From an uncultured Bacteroidales bacterium (GTDB taxonomy: Bacteria; Bacteroidota; Bacteroidia; Bacteroidales; Paludibacteraceae): a DNA stretch of 64,000 nucleotides. Below are positions 43,511-52,779 of this stretch, piece by piece. The notes under the pieces are model-generated. The model did no database searches. It saw only the letters and a list, made by a program, of their open reading frames with translations, and had not been told where the DNA came from. Position 1 is the stretch's first letter; the number at the start of each line of letters is the position of its first letter. Where the stretch lies: the NCBI GenBank assembly GCA_902774185.1, contig CACYHE010000004.1:53846-117845 (forward strand), given 5' to 3'. A program made the translations under genes and the position numbers.

Positions 43511-44083
43511 ATGCGGCATCCGGATTTATATATTATTGCAGGTCCGAACGGAGCGGGTAAGACGACTGCCTCGTTTAACTTACTCCCGAATGTGCTGCAT
43601 TGCCCGAACTTCGTAAACGCAGATGAGATAGCTCGTGGTTTATCGCCTTTTGCTCCGGATACGGTATCCCTGCAGGCGGGTCGTATCATGTTGCAGCGCA
43701 TAGAGGAATTACTGCCGCAGAAAGTGGACTTTGCTATCGAGACAACTCTTGCCACACGTTCGTACGTACACCTCGTTCGTCGCGCACAAACACTTGGGTA
43801 TAAGGTACATTTGATCTTCTTCTTTTTGGAGAACGAAGAGCAAGCGATAGCTCGTGTCGCGCAGCGTGTTGCTAACGGAGGGCATAATATACCCGAAGAA
43901 GATATCCGTCGTCGCTTCAAACGCGGCATCTATAATTTGATACATTTGTATATGCCGATTTGTGATAGCGTACTGGTGTATAATAACGTTAAAACACCTG
44001 TGCAACTTGTGGCGAGGAAGACAGATCAAGTAAGCGAGATCGAATTGATAGAACCTCAAATTTGGAACCAATTATTTGAATAA
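43511..44083 (+). CDS. Zeta-toxin-like P-loop kinase
   Basis: 190-residue P-loop protein. Walker A is IIAGPNGAGKTT (residues 8-19). NADEIARGLSP and DFAIETTLATRSY give the zeta-toxin-like acceptor and catalytic segments, with an Arg-rich RRRFKRGIYNL lid. Zeta-type toxins phosphorylate UDP-N-acetylglucosamine or related substrates; this shorter chromosomal subgroup is usually annotated only as AAA/zeta-like. It is followed 2 bp later by a 50-residue protein (44086), a pairing seen in toxin-antitoxin-like modules. The pair is bracketed by a 36-bp direct repeat, which suggests recent insertion beside the CRISPR locus. Confidence 0.85.
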   Translation: MRHPDLYIIAGPNGAGKTTASFNLLPNVLHCPNFVNADEIARGLSPFAPDTVSLQAGRIMLQRIEELLPQKVDFAIETTLATRSYVHLVRRAQTLGYKVHLIFFFLENEEQAIARVAQRVANGGHNIPEEDIRRRFKRGIYNLIHLYMPICDSVLVYNNVKTPVQLVARKTDQVSEIELIEPQIWNQLFE

Positions 44084-44085
44084 AT

Positions 44086-44238
44086 ATGAGTGAACGTGAA
44101 TTAGAGGCTAAGATTAGCCAAGGTTTAAAAATAACTCATCGAAAGGTTGTCGAGCAACATCGTCGTGATAATCAGCCGCTCATTTTTAGCGAGAACGGTA
44201 AGGTGCAGTACGTCGATCCGTACACCGTGGCACTCTAA
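44086..44238 (+). CDS. Small partner protein of the zeta-like kinase, putative antitoxin
   Basis: 50-residue protein starting MSERELEAKISQGLK, rich in charged residues, with a central basic helix (THRKVVEQHRRD) and a C-terminal strand segment (PLIFSENGKVQYVDP). It starts 2 bp after the kinase stop (TAA then ATATG), so it is almost surely co-translated. Small proteins with a LIFS/VxSxxGKI-like end commonly accompany this kinase subgroup. An antitoxin role is inferred from context alone, and the downstream gene order is the reverse of classical epsilon-zeta pairs. Confidence 0.7.
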   Translation: MSERELEAKISQGLKITHRKVVEQHRRDNQPLIFSENGKVQYVDPYTVAL

Positions 44239-44292
44239 TGTGAAAAACATCGTTTTTTTCTTCATTTATTTGCACATGTCAAATATTTGTTG

Positions 44293-44336
44293 TACCGTCG
44301 GTCCTCCCTACTAATGCAGGGACCCCCCCGAAGGTA
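44293..44336. repeat. Imperfect inverted repeat after the toxin module
   Basis: TACCGTCGG and CCGAAGGTA (8 of 9 pairing) surround TCCCT...AGGGA and a run of seven C. The left arm directly follows a promoter-like TTTGCACATGTCAAA stretch (44269-44283) that copies the -33 region of the toxin promoter. It could be a hairpin terminator-like structure or the scar of a rearrangement. Confidence 0.55.
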
Positions 44337-44410
44337 CGTTCGCACTGTTGTGCAAATAACAAGGCTTTCCGTTAAAAAATCAAATAAATTCGTTTTTTAT
44401 CGTAAAATCC

Positions 44411-44441
44411 TTGTGTATTTCAAAAATTTTCCGTACCTTTG
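44411..44441 (+). promoter_or_regulatory. Promoter of the DUF349-ftsE-sufE operon
   Basis: TTG at 44411-44413, 20 nt, TACCTTTG at 44434-44441. Overlaps the right 36-bp direct repeat. The leader to ATG 44479 is about 30 nt. Confidence 0.8.
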
Positions 44442-44455
44442 CACCCGCAAAGGTT
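44420..44455 (+). repeat. 36-bp direct repeat, right copy
   Basis: Perfect copy of 43464-43499. Since this copy drives a housekeeping operon it is probably the original, and the left copy arrived with, or was created by, insertion of the toxin module. Confidence 0.95.
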
Positions 44456-44478
44456 TTGCGAATAAAAATAAATATAAT

Positions 44479-45753
44479 ATGGCTAACACAAGACAAGAGA
44501 TTATTGATGAACTGAAAGCATTGCTTGAACAGGATGTAATGGCAGTCAAAGACCAAGTGGATCACCTCAAAACACGCTTCTACTCGAATGAGGAGCCGAC
44601 CGAGTTGGCGAGCGAAGCAGAGCCGGGTGAAGTGACGGAGAAAGACCCCGTAGAAGAGGAGTTCAAGCAGTTACTCTCCCAATATAAAGCCAAACGTGCC
44701 GAAGTAGCGGCTGCGCAGGCGAAAGAGCAGGCGGACAACCTGGCGCGCAAGCAGGCTATCCTCGATGAGATGAAATCGATGGTAGAGGGTGCCAGTGCAG
44801 ACGGCGTGATGGCGAACCTCCAACGCATGCGTGAGTTGCAGGCGACTTGGAAGACCATCGGTCCCGTTCCTGTTACCCATACCCAAGAGGTGCGCAAGGC
44901 ATACCAGCAATACCAAGAGCAGTTCTACGACCTGGTGAAGATCAACATCGAGTTGCGGGATTTGGATTTCAAGAAGAATCTGGAACTCAAGCTCTTGCTT
45001 TGCGAAGCCGCAGAGAAACTGCAGGAGAATAATAATATCGTGGAAGCAAGTCGTGCGCTCCAACAGTTGCATGACGAATGGGCAGAGATAGGTCCGGTGG
45101 CACGTGAGGTGCGGGAGGAGTTATGGAACCGCTTTAAGGCCGCTTCCACCATCATCAACAAGAAGCATCAGGCTTATTTTGACGAGTTGCACGCCAAGGA
45201 GCAGGAGAACCTGGCTGCCAAGCAGGCCATCGTCGATCAACTCAAAGCTATCAACGAGCCCATCGTGAACGGCGAACCGTGGACGGCGAAGATATGGGAA
45301 GAGATGACGCAGAAAGTGCAGGAACTGCAGAACGCATGGCGTAAGATCGGTTTTGCTCCCAAGAAATTCAATCAGTCTATATACGATACCTATCGGGCAG
45401 AGAGCGACCGTTTCTTCGCTGCCAAGAAAGAGTTCTTCCTGGAGCTGCGTGAGCGTCGCAAAGAGCGTGAGCAACGTCATAAAGAATACCTGGAGCGTCA
45501 GAAAGCGCGTGAGGAGCGTCAACGCGAACGCGAAGAGCGTATGAAAGCGGTAGCTGCCAAAGGCGGTGATAACCTCCGTCGTATGCGTGAGCGCCTGCAA
45601 CAGGAGATCAAGACGGCAGAGAACAACATCCTCTTCTTCTCCGCTAAGTCCAAGACAGCCAATAAGTTAGTCGCTGAGATGCAATCGAAGATCGATGCGC
45701 TCAAGAGCCAATTGGCGCAGATAGAAGAGAAGATTAACGAACTGGACGATTAA
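44479..45753 (+). CDS. DUF349 domain-containing coiled-coil protein
   Basis: 424-residue cytoplasmic protein with repeated DUF349-type helical units (LQRMRELQATWKTIGPVP, LQQLHDEWAEIGPVARE, VQELQNAWRKIGFAPKK) and a very charged C-terminal coiled coil (RRKEREQRHKEYLERQKAREE). The frame could be extended to 44287, but the promoter at 44411-44441 lies inside that extension and ATG 44479 (MANTRQEI) is natural. It leads an operon with ftsE (8 bp gap) and sufE. Function unknown; DUF349 proteins are tentatively linked to cell shape or RNA processes in other bacteria. Confidence 0.88.
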   Translation: MANTRQEIIDELKALLEQDVMAVKDQVDHLKTRFYSNEEPTELASEAEPGEVTEKDPVEEEFKQLLSQYKAKRAEVAAAQAKEQADNLARKQAILDEMKSMVEGASADGVMANLQRMRELQATWKTIGPVPVTHTQEVRKAYQQYQEQFYDLVKINIELRDLDFKKNLELKLLLCEAAEKLQENNNIVEASRALQQLHDEWAEIGPVAREVREELWNRFKAASTIINKKHQAYFDELHAKEQENLAAKQAIVDQLKAINEPIVNGEPWTAKIWEEMTQKVQELQNAWRKIGFAPKKFNQSIYDTYRAESDRFFAAKKEFFLELRERRKEREQRHKEYLERQKAREERQREREERMKAVAAKGGDNLRRMRERLQQEIKTAENNILFFSAKSKTANKLVAEMQSKIDALKSQLAQIEEKINELDD

Positions 45754-45761
45754 GGAGAACG

Positions 45762-46427
45762 ATGGCTCTAATCGAATACAAGAACGTTGAGATTCACCAG
45801 GCAGATCAGATCGTGCTGCACGATGTCAATTTCACCGTGTCCAACGGCGAGATGATCTATCTCTTGGGCAAGGTGGGTAGCGGTAAGTCCAGTCTGATGA
45901 AGACGCTCTACGGTGCGCTGCCTATCGCTGCCGGCGAAGCCCGCGTGCTGGACTACGACATGACGACGATCCGTCGGCGCAAACTGCCGTATCTCCGTCG
46001 TCGGTTAGGGATCATCTTCCAGGATTACAAACTGCTTACCGACCGCTCGGTAGAGGAGAACCTGCTTTTCGTGCTGCGTGCGACAGGATGGAAAGACAAA
46101 CATCTGATGACTGCCCATGTGCACGAAGTATTGAAGCAGGTCGGTATGGAGACCAAGGCCTATAAGAAACCGTATGAGTTGTCCGGTGGTGAGCAGCAAC
46201 GTGTGGTCATCGCACGTGCGCTACTCAACTATCCGGAGATCATACTGGCTGACGAACCGACCGGAAACCTCGATGCCGAAACGGGACAGGAGATCATGGA
46301 GTTGCTATATTCCATCTGTCAGGCAGGTATCACGGTTCTTATCTCGACCCATAACCGGCTCTGGCCCGAACTCTATCCGGGCAAGAAATGGTTGTTTGCA
46401 GAGGGCGAAATTAAAAACGTAGAATAA
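45762..46427 (+). CDS. ftsE: Cell-division ABC ATPase FtsE
   Basis: 221-residue ABC ATPase. Walker A LLGKVGSGKSSLMK (about residues 34-47), Q-loop FQDYKLL, signature LSGGEQQRV, Walker B ILADEPTGNLD and the His switch STHN are all intact. The close FtsE-type features are QDYKLLTDRSVEENL and a short, single-domain length. With FtsX it regulates septal peptidoglycan hydrolases; ftsX is not adjacent in this window. It overlaps sufE by 1 bp (TAATG). Confidence 0.85.
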   Translation: MALIEYKNVEIHQADQIVLHDVNFTVSNGEMIYLLGKVGSGKSSLMKTLYGALPIAAGEARVLDYDMTTIRRRKLPYLRRRLGIIFQDYKLLTDRSVEENLLFVLRATGWKDKHLMTAHVHEVLKQVGMETKAYKKPYELSGGEQQRVVIARALLNYPEIILADEPTGNLDAETGQEIMELLYSICQAGITVLISTHNRLWPELYPGKKWLFAEGEIKNVE

Positions 46428-46849
46428 TGACAATCAACGAATTACAAGACGAGATAATCGAAGAGTTCGAGGCTTTTGACGATTGGATGGACCGATACCA
46501 ACTCATCGTCGATTATGCCAAAGAATTACAGAAAAATCCTTTTCCCGAGCAAGACCGTATCGACCGCAACCTGATTGACGGCTGTCAGTCCAAGGTCTGG
46601 TTCACCTGTTCGCTCCAAGAGGGTAGGATGCAACTGAACGGCGATTCGGATGCCTTGCTCGTCAAAGGAATCGTGGCGCTTTTCTTATACGTGCTCAATG
46701 ATCATACGCCCGAAGAGATACTGAAAGCCGATCTGTATTTCATTGACCGGATCGGTTTACGGGAACACCTCAGTCCCACCCGCTCTAACGGCGTAGCGGC
46801 GATGCTTAAGCAACTGAAACTATACGCACTCGCGTATCAATCGAAATAA
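46427..46849 (+). CDS. sufE: SufE-family sulfur acceptor
   Basis: 140-residue SufE homologue. It accepts persulfide sulfur from the cysteine desulfurase SufS for iron-sulfur cluster assembly. The active Cys is in LIDGCQSKVWF (about residue 53), and the surrounding NPFPEQDR and RSNGVAAML motifs are characteristic. It starts at an ATG overlapping the ftsE stop. Its last 30 bp overlap the convergent aroK gene, so the two 3' ends are interlocked without a terminator. Confidence 0.92.
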   Translation: MTINELQDEIIEEFEAFDDWMDRYQLIVDYAKELQKNPFPEQDRIDRNLIDGCQSKVWFTCSLQEGRMQLNGDSDALLVKGIVALFLYVLNDHTPEEILKADLYFIDRIGLREHLSPTRSNGVAAMLKQLKLYALAYQSK

Positions 46850-47365
46850 ATCTTCCGCAATCCGCTCATCGGACTGCTCGTCACAGATCGTGACGTCCAG
46901 AATATGGTCTGCCTGAGAGTAGAAAGGTTCCCGTGCTTCCAGTTGAGGCGCAATGAAATCCAATAACTCTTCTTCCGTGCGTCCTTGCAGAACCGGCCGT
47001 TCACTCAAATCCGTCAGCATCAGGCGTTTCGCCAAATGCTCCGGTTTCCAACGGATATAGATACTCGTGCCTAATTCCTTGAGACACTCCATATTATCTT
47101 CCCAACACGGATACCCGCCTCCGGTAGCGTAGATGATTTTCTCAAACGGAATCTGATCCGCCAGATCTTCCACCACATATTTCTCTTTCTTCCGGAACTC
47201 TTCAATGCCGAAACGACGGATATATTCTGCCGGCGAATAACCGTGTATCTGCTCAAACGCATGGTCCAAATCGACAAAATGCCAGCCTAATTTATCCGCC
47301 AGCATCTTTCCGGCAGTCGTCTTACCTGCCGCCATGTATCCTATAAGGTAGATTGGTAGTTCCAT
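46820..47365 (-). CDS. aroK: Shikimate kinase
   Basis: 181-residue enzyme phosphorylating shikimate in aromatic amino-acid synthesis. Walker A is IGYMAAGKTTAGK (about residues 8-20). The shikimate-binding DLDHAFEQ, the ATGGG motif and the RPVL lid segment are in the expected order. It is convergent with, and overlaps by 30 bp, sufE. Upstream lies a small secreted protein whose 3' end overlaps this start by about 25 bp. Confidence 0.93.
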   Translation of the reverse strand: MELPIYLIGYMAAGKTTAGKMLADKLGWHFVDLDHAFEQIHGYSPAEYIRRFGIEEFRKKEKYVVEDLADQIPFEKIIYATGGGYPCWEDNMECLKELGTSIYIRWKPEHLAKRLMLTDLSERPVLQGRTEEELLDFIAPQLEAREPFYSQADHILDVTICDEQSDERIAEDLFRLIRECV

Positions 47366-47673
47366 GTGTCGTTGTCAGTCCAGACGATATGTCCGTTCTC
47401 GAAAGTGGCGAGGGGGAAGACAGATGTCACAGACGGGGTGACCTTCTCAATCAGTTCCCACTCCTTATTATATACGCGCGCGCACGAAGAACATTGCGGC
47501 GCACAGACCGTAAAAATCACGAAGATCGAATCGCCCCGATACACCTCCAGGGTGGTACTGTCCGTCAAGGCAACTTTCTCATAGACGCTGTCTTGCTCAA
47601 TGAGTTGCGGATTTCCGCCTAACTGAAAGATGTCGGCAAGCAGCGCCAGACTAATGGATAAGAACAACGGCAT
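47341..47673 (-). CDS. Small exported protein with a Cys cluster, unrecognised
   Basis: 110 residues from ATG 47673 (MPLFLSISLALLADIFQL), which reads as a signal peptide; the frame goes back to 47703 but that start lies deeper inside ispF. A CAPQCSSC cluster in the middle (about residues 57-64) could bind metal or form disulfides. It ends in a short beta-rich segment. The gene overlaps ispF by 23 bp upstream and aroK by about 25 bp downstream, so it is embedded in an ispF - this - aroK operon. I do not recognise the family. Confidence 0.6.
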   Translation of the reverse strand: MPLFLSISLALLADIFQLGGNPQLIEQDSVYEKVALTDSTTLEVYRGDSIFVIFTVCAPQCSSCARVYNKEWELIEKVTPSVTSVFPLATFENGHIVWTDNDTWNYQSTL

Positions 47674-48121
47674 AGGCTGCGATTCCTTCTTTACGCCCCA
47701 CAAACCCCAGATGTTCGGTGGTGGTAGCTTTGATACTTACTTGGTTCGGTTCAACGCCCATGACATCCGCCAGACAGGCCTGCATGGCGTCGATATGCGG
47801 ATTTAGTTTCGGCGCTTGGGCACAAATAGTGATGTCACAGTTACCCAACTCATAACCGGCATCCCGTAACATCGCCATCACGCGGCGCAACAGGATCTTC
47901 GAATCGATCCCTTCGAACTCATTGCCTTTGGTGTCCGGAAAATGATAGCCGATGTCCCGCATGGCAGCTGCTCCTAAGAGCGCATCGCATAAGGCATGGA
48001 TCACCACATCCGCATCCGAATGACCCAATAAGCCTTGCTCATACGGCACTTCAATCCCCCCTAACCACAATTTGCGGTCAGGGGAGAACTGATGTACATC
48101 GTAGCCAAACCCTATGCGCAT
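47651..48121 (-). CDS. ispF: 2-C-methyl-D-erythritol 2,4-cyclodiphosphate synthase
   Basis: 156-residue enzyme of the MEP isoprenoid pathway; it cyclises the CDP-methylerythritol 2-phosphate intermediate with loss of CMP. The metal-binding GYDVHQF opens the protein, followed by LLGHSDADVVIHALCDALLGA and the C-terminal KATTTEHLGFVGRKEGIA. The frame can be extended to 48226 through the upstream gene's end, but MRIGFGYDVH at 48121 is the standard start. It lies 4 bp after the porV stop on the same strand. Confidence 0.95.
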   Translation of the reverse strand: MRIGFGYDVHQFSPDRKLWLGGIEVPYEQGLLGHSDADVVIHALCDALLGAAAMRDIGYHFPDTKGNEFEGIDSKILLRRVMAMLRDAGYELGNCDITICAQAPKLNPHIDAMQACLADVMGVEPNQVSIKATTTEHLGFVGRKEGIAAYAVVLIH

Positions 48122-48125
48122 GGAA

Positions 48126-49322
48126 TTAGTCCTTCTTGTTATTAACAAGATCCTTGATGCCGTAGAGGTCGAAGCCCAAGGTGAAACGCATCGTCTGGTC
48201 GAGCGGGTTAGATGCTGCCAAACCAACGCAGTAGGAGATATCCAAGGTCACGATGGACAGGTGGAATCCGGCACCGAAGGTAAGCACGTTACGGTTACCC
48301 TTGTAGTAGTTCTCATAGCTGTAACCCATACGAGCGAAGAACTGCTTGCGGTACGAATACTCGATACCTGCGCCCCAACGCACCTCGTCAAACTCCTCTT
48401 TGGCACCGCGTGGTGCATCTCCAAACGATTGGAACCAACCCTTCGCCGGGTTCAGTTCCGAATAAGCGGTCTGGCTCATCAACCAAGTCGTCTCGTTATC
48501 CGGATCGAATCCTTCGGTGAAACAGGACTGACGCGTCGGAACCAACATCTTATTGGCTTCTACGTTGAAGGTCAAGAAGTTATACTCATTGATCGGCAAT
48601 TCGTAACCCACACCGATATTCATGCTGGCAGGGATGAAGTTACTGCTTCCGTCATCGGCGTAGTTCATTTTACCGCCTAAGTTCTTCAAAGTGAAACCCA
48701 AGGAGAACTGACTTGTTCCCATCGGAAGCTCAATCGGTTGACGATAGTACAAACCGATGTCGGCTGCCATCGACCATGCCGGGTGCATCTCTGAACCACC
48801 GGTAGTGGAACTGTTATAACCGTTGTTCAAATCCGAGTACAGGAAACGCAAGGCAACAGACATCGATACGTAGTCATGTAACTGACGGAAATAGCTGACA
48901 TCCAACGCCCATTCGTTCGGACGCACATTCTGCAGCACCGTTCCGTCCATGCTGGTCAACGCCACATCACCCATCGAGAAATAGGTGAAACTGGCACCGA
49001 TACCACCGCCCAGATAACCGAAGTTATAGAAACCGGCAAGGTAAGCCAAGTCGATGTCACCTACCAATTTACGCAACCAAGGCGTGTAGTTGGCAACGAT
49101 ACCGCCCTTCGTGTACATATAGGCGTACTTGGCAGGGTTCCAGTACTGCGAGTTAAAGTCCGCTTCCGTGGCAACACCCACATCACCCATACCGGCTGCA
49201 CGTGCGTCCGGAGCGATAGACAACGACGGCATCGCTGTGATCACAGGATTCGGTTGAATCTCTTGCGCGCTCATCGTCACGGCGCATACAAGAGCTGTTA
49301 GAGAAATAAGAATCTTCTTCAT
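48126..49322 (-). CDS. porV: Type IX secretion outer-membrane shuttle PorV
   Basis: 398-residue outer-membrane beta-barrel of the FadL-like PorV/LptO family. The N-terminus after the signal peptide (to SAQ) has the family hallmark PSLSIAPDARAAGMGDVGVAT, followed by YWNPAKYAYM and regular barrel strands. PorV receives cargo from the type IX translocon and delivers it to the sortase PorU, encoded directly upstream. A 109-bp spacer rich in CTTTCAA-type repeats separates the two. Together they show that this organism uses type IX secretion. Confidence 0.92.
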   Translation of the reverse strand: MKKILISLTALVCAVTMSAQEIQPNPVITAMPSLSIAPDARAAGMGDVGVATEADFNSQYWNPAKYAYMYTKGGIVANYTPWLRKLVGDIDLAYLAGFYNFGYLGGGIGASFTYFSMGDVALTSMDGTVLQNVRPNEWALDVSYFRQLHDYVSMSVALRFLYSDLNNGYNSSTTGGSEMHPAWSMAADIGLYYRQPIELPMGTSQFSLGFTLKNLGGKMNYADDGSSNFIPASMNIGVGYELPINEYNFLTFNVEANKMLVPTRQSCFTEGFDPDNETTWLMSQTAYSELNPAKGWFQSFGDAPRGAKEEFDEVRWGAGIEYSYRKQFFARMGYSYENYYKGNRNVLTFGAGFHLSIVTLDISYCVGLAASNPLDQTMRFTLGFDLYGIKDLVNNKKD

Positions 49323-49431
49323 TGTGTTATTTTTGTTTTATGTTATTCTTTAAACTTTCAAATTAAACTTTCCACTTTATTTAGCGATTTGCTTCATAGG
49401 CTCTTTCAACTTTCAACTTTAAACTTTCCAC

Positions 49432-52400
49432 TTATTGTGTAACAATAATCTTTCCCGCCGTCGTGCTGTATCGACTGGAGGCGGATTTGATTTTGACTAC
49501 ATACATATAGATGCCGGGTTGTAAACCGATCTCTTGCAGATTGATGCTTACATCGTCCGGGTTATCCTGCGTGTGGCTATATATCATCTGTCCGTTCATG
49601 TTATGCAGATAGATCTCGGTCTGCAATAACTCATCCGGTTGGTCGTAATGCACGATCATCCGCAACAAACCGGACTGCGGAATCGGGTTCGGATAGGTCG
49701 TAACGGAACAGATACTCGGATCCAGACCGGCTTCTACAATAAAATTCAATTTCTGCGTCGTGCTGTTGTTGAGCAAGTCCCATGCACGGAACGTCAGATA
49801 GTGCGCTCCGTCCGGCAGGGCTTCCATCAGGTAACTGACCTGTCCCTCCTGATAACTGTTATCTGCAGCCGTGAAATACTCGTTGAGCGAGTAGATCATC
49901 TTCGGGTCGTCATCGACAATCAGCATCAGGTCATGTCCGATACCTGCACCGGCTGTGTTGATACCGTGTTCGTCTTTCAGTTCTGCAAAGAAACGCGGTG
50001 TGGGATAGGTCTTGTCGCCGTCCACGAATGCCGGTGAATTGAGATAGATACGCATCTCGGGACCCGTCGTGTCGGTTAGCAGACTCGTACCCGTTCCGCC
50101 TATGACGAACTGTTCATAATGTCCTACTGCTTCCTCCGTCTCGGCTTCCTCATCCGTCGTGACGGCATAATAGACGATGCGGCCGTTTCCGAAATTATAC
50201 CGGATATCCTTTGGCACCATGAAGGTGTAACTGAACTTACCGTCCTTTACATCTGTCGCACCGGAGAAGATCGTATTCGGATAATCGTTGTATTCGTTTA
50301 CCAGCGGATCACCCCCTGCATTATCATTGTCCCGGGTAGGGATGGATTGCATCTTGTCATAGATAGTGATATCCACTTTCCCGTTGAAATCCGACACCAA
50401 GGTCTTGTCCTCATCAATAATCTGTCCCTCTACATGCTGCACGCTCAGCGCATTGAGCGTATCCATCTGCGTCAGCGTCTGTACCTGATAGTCGGTAGGA
50501 TAGTTGAGGCGCAAAGCCGGATCGCCTAACAGCACATAGGCCAATTTATTCTCCTGCGAACCTAAATTATTTTTGCCAAGGGCTATCGCCTCGCCTAAGG
50601 TCATATCGTAATGGAAAGCATTCGTATGCGCAAACAACTGGTCGCATACGCTGCGGTTAAGTTCTGTATTCGGTGTTGCATAGACGGTACGGGTAGCCGC
50701 CAACACCCCGATCGCTCCGCCTTTGGGATTGAGCAAAGCCGATTCCGCCGCACAGCGTTTACCTCCATCGCACAAGGCGAAGTTACAGGTAGCAAACAAC
50801 CAGAACGCCAGATTTTTGTTACTCATCGCCTCGATGTCTTTTTGGTTCAACATCGACTCATTGGTGATGGCGTTATTACCGCCGTGACCCGAATAATCGA
50901 AGAACAACGCACCGTTACGCAGCAAGTTCATCAAGCGGTTCTTGGCTAAAGGATAGCTCTCTCCGCTTGCGTTCACCTCCTGCGGATAAGCGTCTAAGAA
51001 GATCTTATGTACCACAAAATCCGGATTTGCTACGCGTACGCGCTCCGCGCTCGCTTCTGCCGTCTGCGTGTGGGTACCGTTCTCACCGTCGTCCGCCAGA
51101 TAGACCAACTGGTTCTTCCATTTGCCGGTTTGCTCGTTGTGCATGTAGCGGATCAACTTATCCACCGTCGTCTGCGCCTCCTCTATACTCTCGACAGGCA
51201 AACGACCTACACCGATATCCATCTTACCCGAACGGTCCGAAGTACCTTCATTATCATCCAGGAAACCGAAATAGTCCTCCGTGCAATACGCCTTCACCTC
51301 ATTGACCGAGTTCTTGGACTGATAGGTCAACAGCAGGCTTGTACCCGAATTGGACAGTAACTTACGGTTATCAAAACTGCCGTGCCCCATGAGCAGTAAC
51401 CATCTCGGTTTCTGGATACTGCTTCCGTTCGCCCGGTCGTACAGCATCTTCATCAACCAGCGATAAGCGGTCGCATCCGGTGTACCCGAAGAGAACTCGT
51501 TATACACCTGCTGATCGGTCACCACTGCCCATGTGATACCTTGTTTCTCCTGGTGAGCCTGTGCCAACTGCGTGGATACCTCTTCGTATCCCTCCGGGCA
51601 GATGATCACCAAGTCAATATTCTTCAAGGCATGCAGGTTCTGGTTCTTCACCTCGCCTACTACCTCTGCGTGTACAAACTGCGTGTCGTCGGTCTTCACG
51701 GCGATATATTCATGTACCCCGTCAGCCTGCGTACCTGTCCACAGCAATTCGCCGTTGGACATCGTTGTCGGCATCCGTTTGATGGCATCTAAGTTCGTAA
51801 TATCCCATACCTGCGTATTGGCGTTCGCGCCCTGTAAGTGGAAACGAACCGGTGTAGATGTATTGCGGTTCACCGTCGTGCGTACGCCCATATAACTGCC
51901 GTTCATCTGCAGCGTAGAGGTTGTCGTGATCTCGATATAGTTGAGCCATCCCAAAGCACTGGCATTGCTGTTCTGTAATTGCAAAAGCACCGTCTGTTTG
52001 CTTGCTTTCGCCGTACCGTTGATAACAATGATACCGGTCTCACCGAACGAATAGTTGTCGTCGGGAACAGGAATAGTCGTCTGCCCCTTCTGGCTGCTGT
52101 TCAGCGTGCCTGCAAAAGTGGAGGCTGTCGAAGCATAGGCTGCCACATCGGCATAGACATAAACCGATTGACCGGCTACCGCGTTGGGCGTACTGAAGGA
52201 GAACGAGCGGCTCTGATTCGCTGTGAACTGCTCGCCGTAGAAAGTCTGACCGCCACCGTACACACCTGTTTTGTCCACCAGGTTCAAGGAGTCTTTGTCT
52301 TGCACTTGATGCAGCGGATAGGTCGTGATCTCTGTCGGCGTACCGCTTACCGCTTCCCCTGCCGTCGGGGCTAACTTATTGCCCACATTATCCGTCAACA

Positions 52401-52779
52401 GGTAGTAACCGTAGTTCGAATAGGTGTTTCGGGTATGGGCAAAACGCGAACCGTTATAGGTCCAGGCAATAGGACCTTGCACATAAAACAGAATATAATC
52501 GTTTCCTACAAACACAGGCACCTGCGGCAGGTCGTCGATGTTGCGTTTCTGAAAATCCTGCTCTTTCTGCGCACCGCCGTAACCGAAGACACGAATCTGA
52601 CTCGGGTTCAAACCCGCAGCTTCCAATTCACTGAAACTCATTCGGCACACTCCGGACTCGCTCACGCGAATCTTCACCCAATGCCCGTCCGCCAAGACTG
52701 AACGGTTCACGTACGAGTGAATACCTGCCATCATCGGCAGGCACAATGCCATCAGTACTATCGTTAATATTTTTCTCAT
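49432..52779 (-). CDS. porU: Type IX secretion sortase PorU
   Basis: 1115-residue C25 (gingipain-type) protease that removes the C-terminal signal of type IX cargo and attaches it to the cell surface. After a signal peptide come a beta-rich propeptide-like region and a caspase-like domain with the catalytic His in FDYSGHGGNNAIT and the Cys in WLFATCNFALCDG. PorU itself ends in a type A sorting domain (TYPNPIPQSG start, then QPGIYMYVVKI and GKIIVTQ). It overlaps the FAH-like gene upstream by 4 bp and shares its promoter (53326-53356). Confidence 0.93.
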   Translation of the reverse strand: MRKILTIVLMALCLPMMAGIHSYVNRSVLADGHWVKIRVSESGVCRMSFSELEAAGLNPSQIRVFGYGGAQKEQDFQKRNIDDLPQVPVFVGNDYILFYVQGPIAWTYNGSRFAHTRNTYSNYGYYLLTDNVGNKLAPTAGEAVSGTPTEITTYPLHQVQDKDSLNLVDKTGVYGGGQTFYGEQFTANQSRSFSFSTPNAVAGQSVYVYADVAAYASTASTFAGTLNSSQKGQTTIPVPDDNYSFGETGIIVINGTAKASKQTVLLQLQNSNASALGWLNYIEITTTSTLQMNGSYMGVRTTVNRNTSTPVRFHLQGANANTQVWDITNLDAIKRMPTTMSNGELLWTGTQADGVHEYIAVKTDDTQFVHAEVVGEVKNQNLHALKNIDLVIICPEGYEEVSTQLAQAHQEKQGITWAVVTDQQVYNEFSSGTPDATAYRWLMKMLYDRANGSSIQKPRWLLLMGHGSFDNRKLLSNSGTSLLLTYQSKNSVNEVKAYCTEDYFGFLDDNEGTSDRSGKMDIGVGRLPVESIEEAQTTVDKLIRYMHNEQTGKWKNQLVYLADDGENGTHTQTAEASAERVRVANPDFVVHKIFLDAYPQEVNASGESYPLAKNRLMNLLRNGALFFDYSGHGGNNAITNESMLNQKDIEAMSNKNLAFWLFATCNFALCDGGKRCAAESALLNPKGGAIGVLAATRTVYATPNTELNRSVCDQLFAHTNAFHYDMTLGEAIALGKNNLGSQENKLAYVLLGDPALRLNYPTDYQVQTLTQMDTLNALSVQHVEGQIIDEDKTLVSDFNGKVDITIYDKMQSIPTRDNDNAGGDPLVNEYNDYPNTIFSGATDVKDGKFSYTFMVPKDIRYNFGNGRIVYYAVTTDEEAETEEAVGHYEQFVIGGTGTSLLTDTTGPEMRIYLNSPAFVDGDKTYPTPRFFAELKDEHGINTAGAGIGHDLMLIVDDDPKMIYSLNEYFTAADNSYQEGQVSYLMEALPDGAHYLTFRAWDLLNNSTTQKLNFIVEAGLDPSICSVTTYPNPIPQSGLLRMIVHYDQPDELLQTEIYLHNMNGQMIYSHTQDNPDDVSINLQEIGLQPGIYMYVVKIKSASSRYSTTAGKIIVTQ

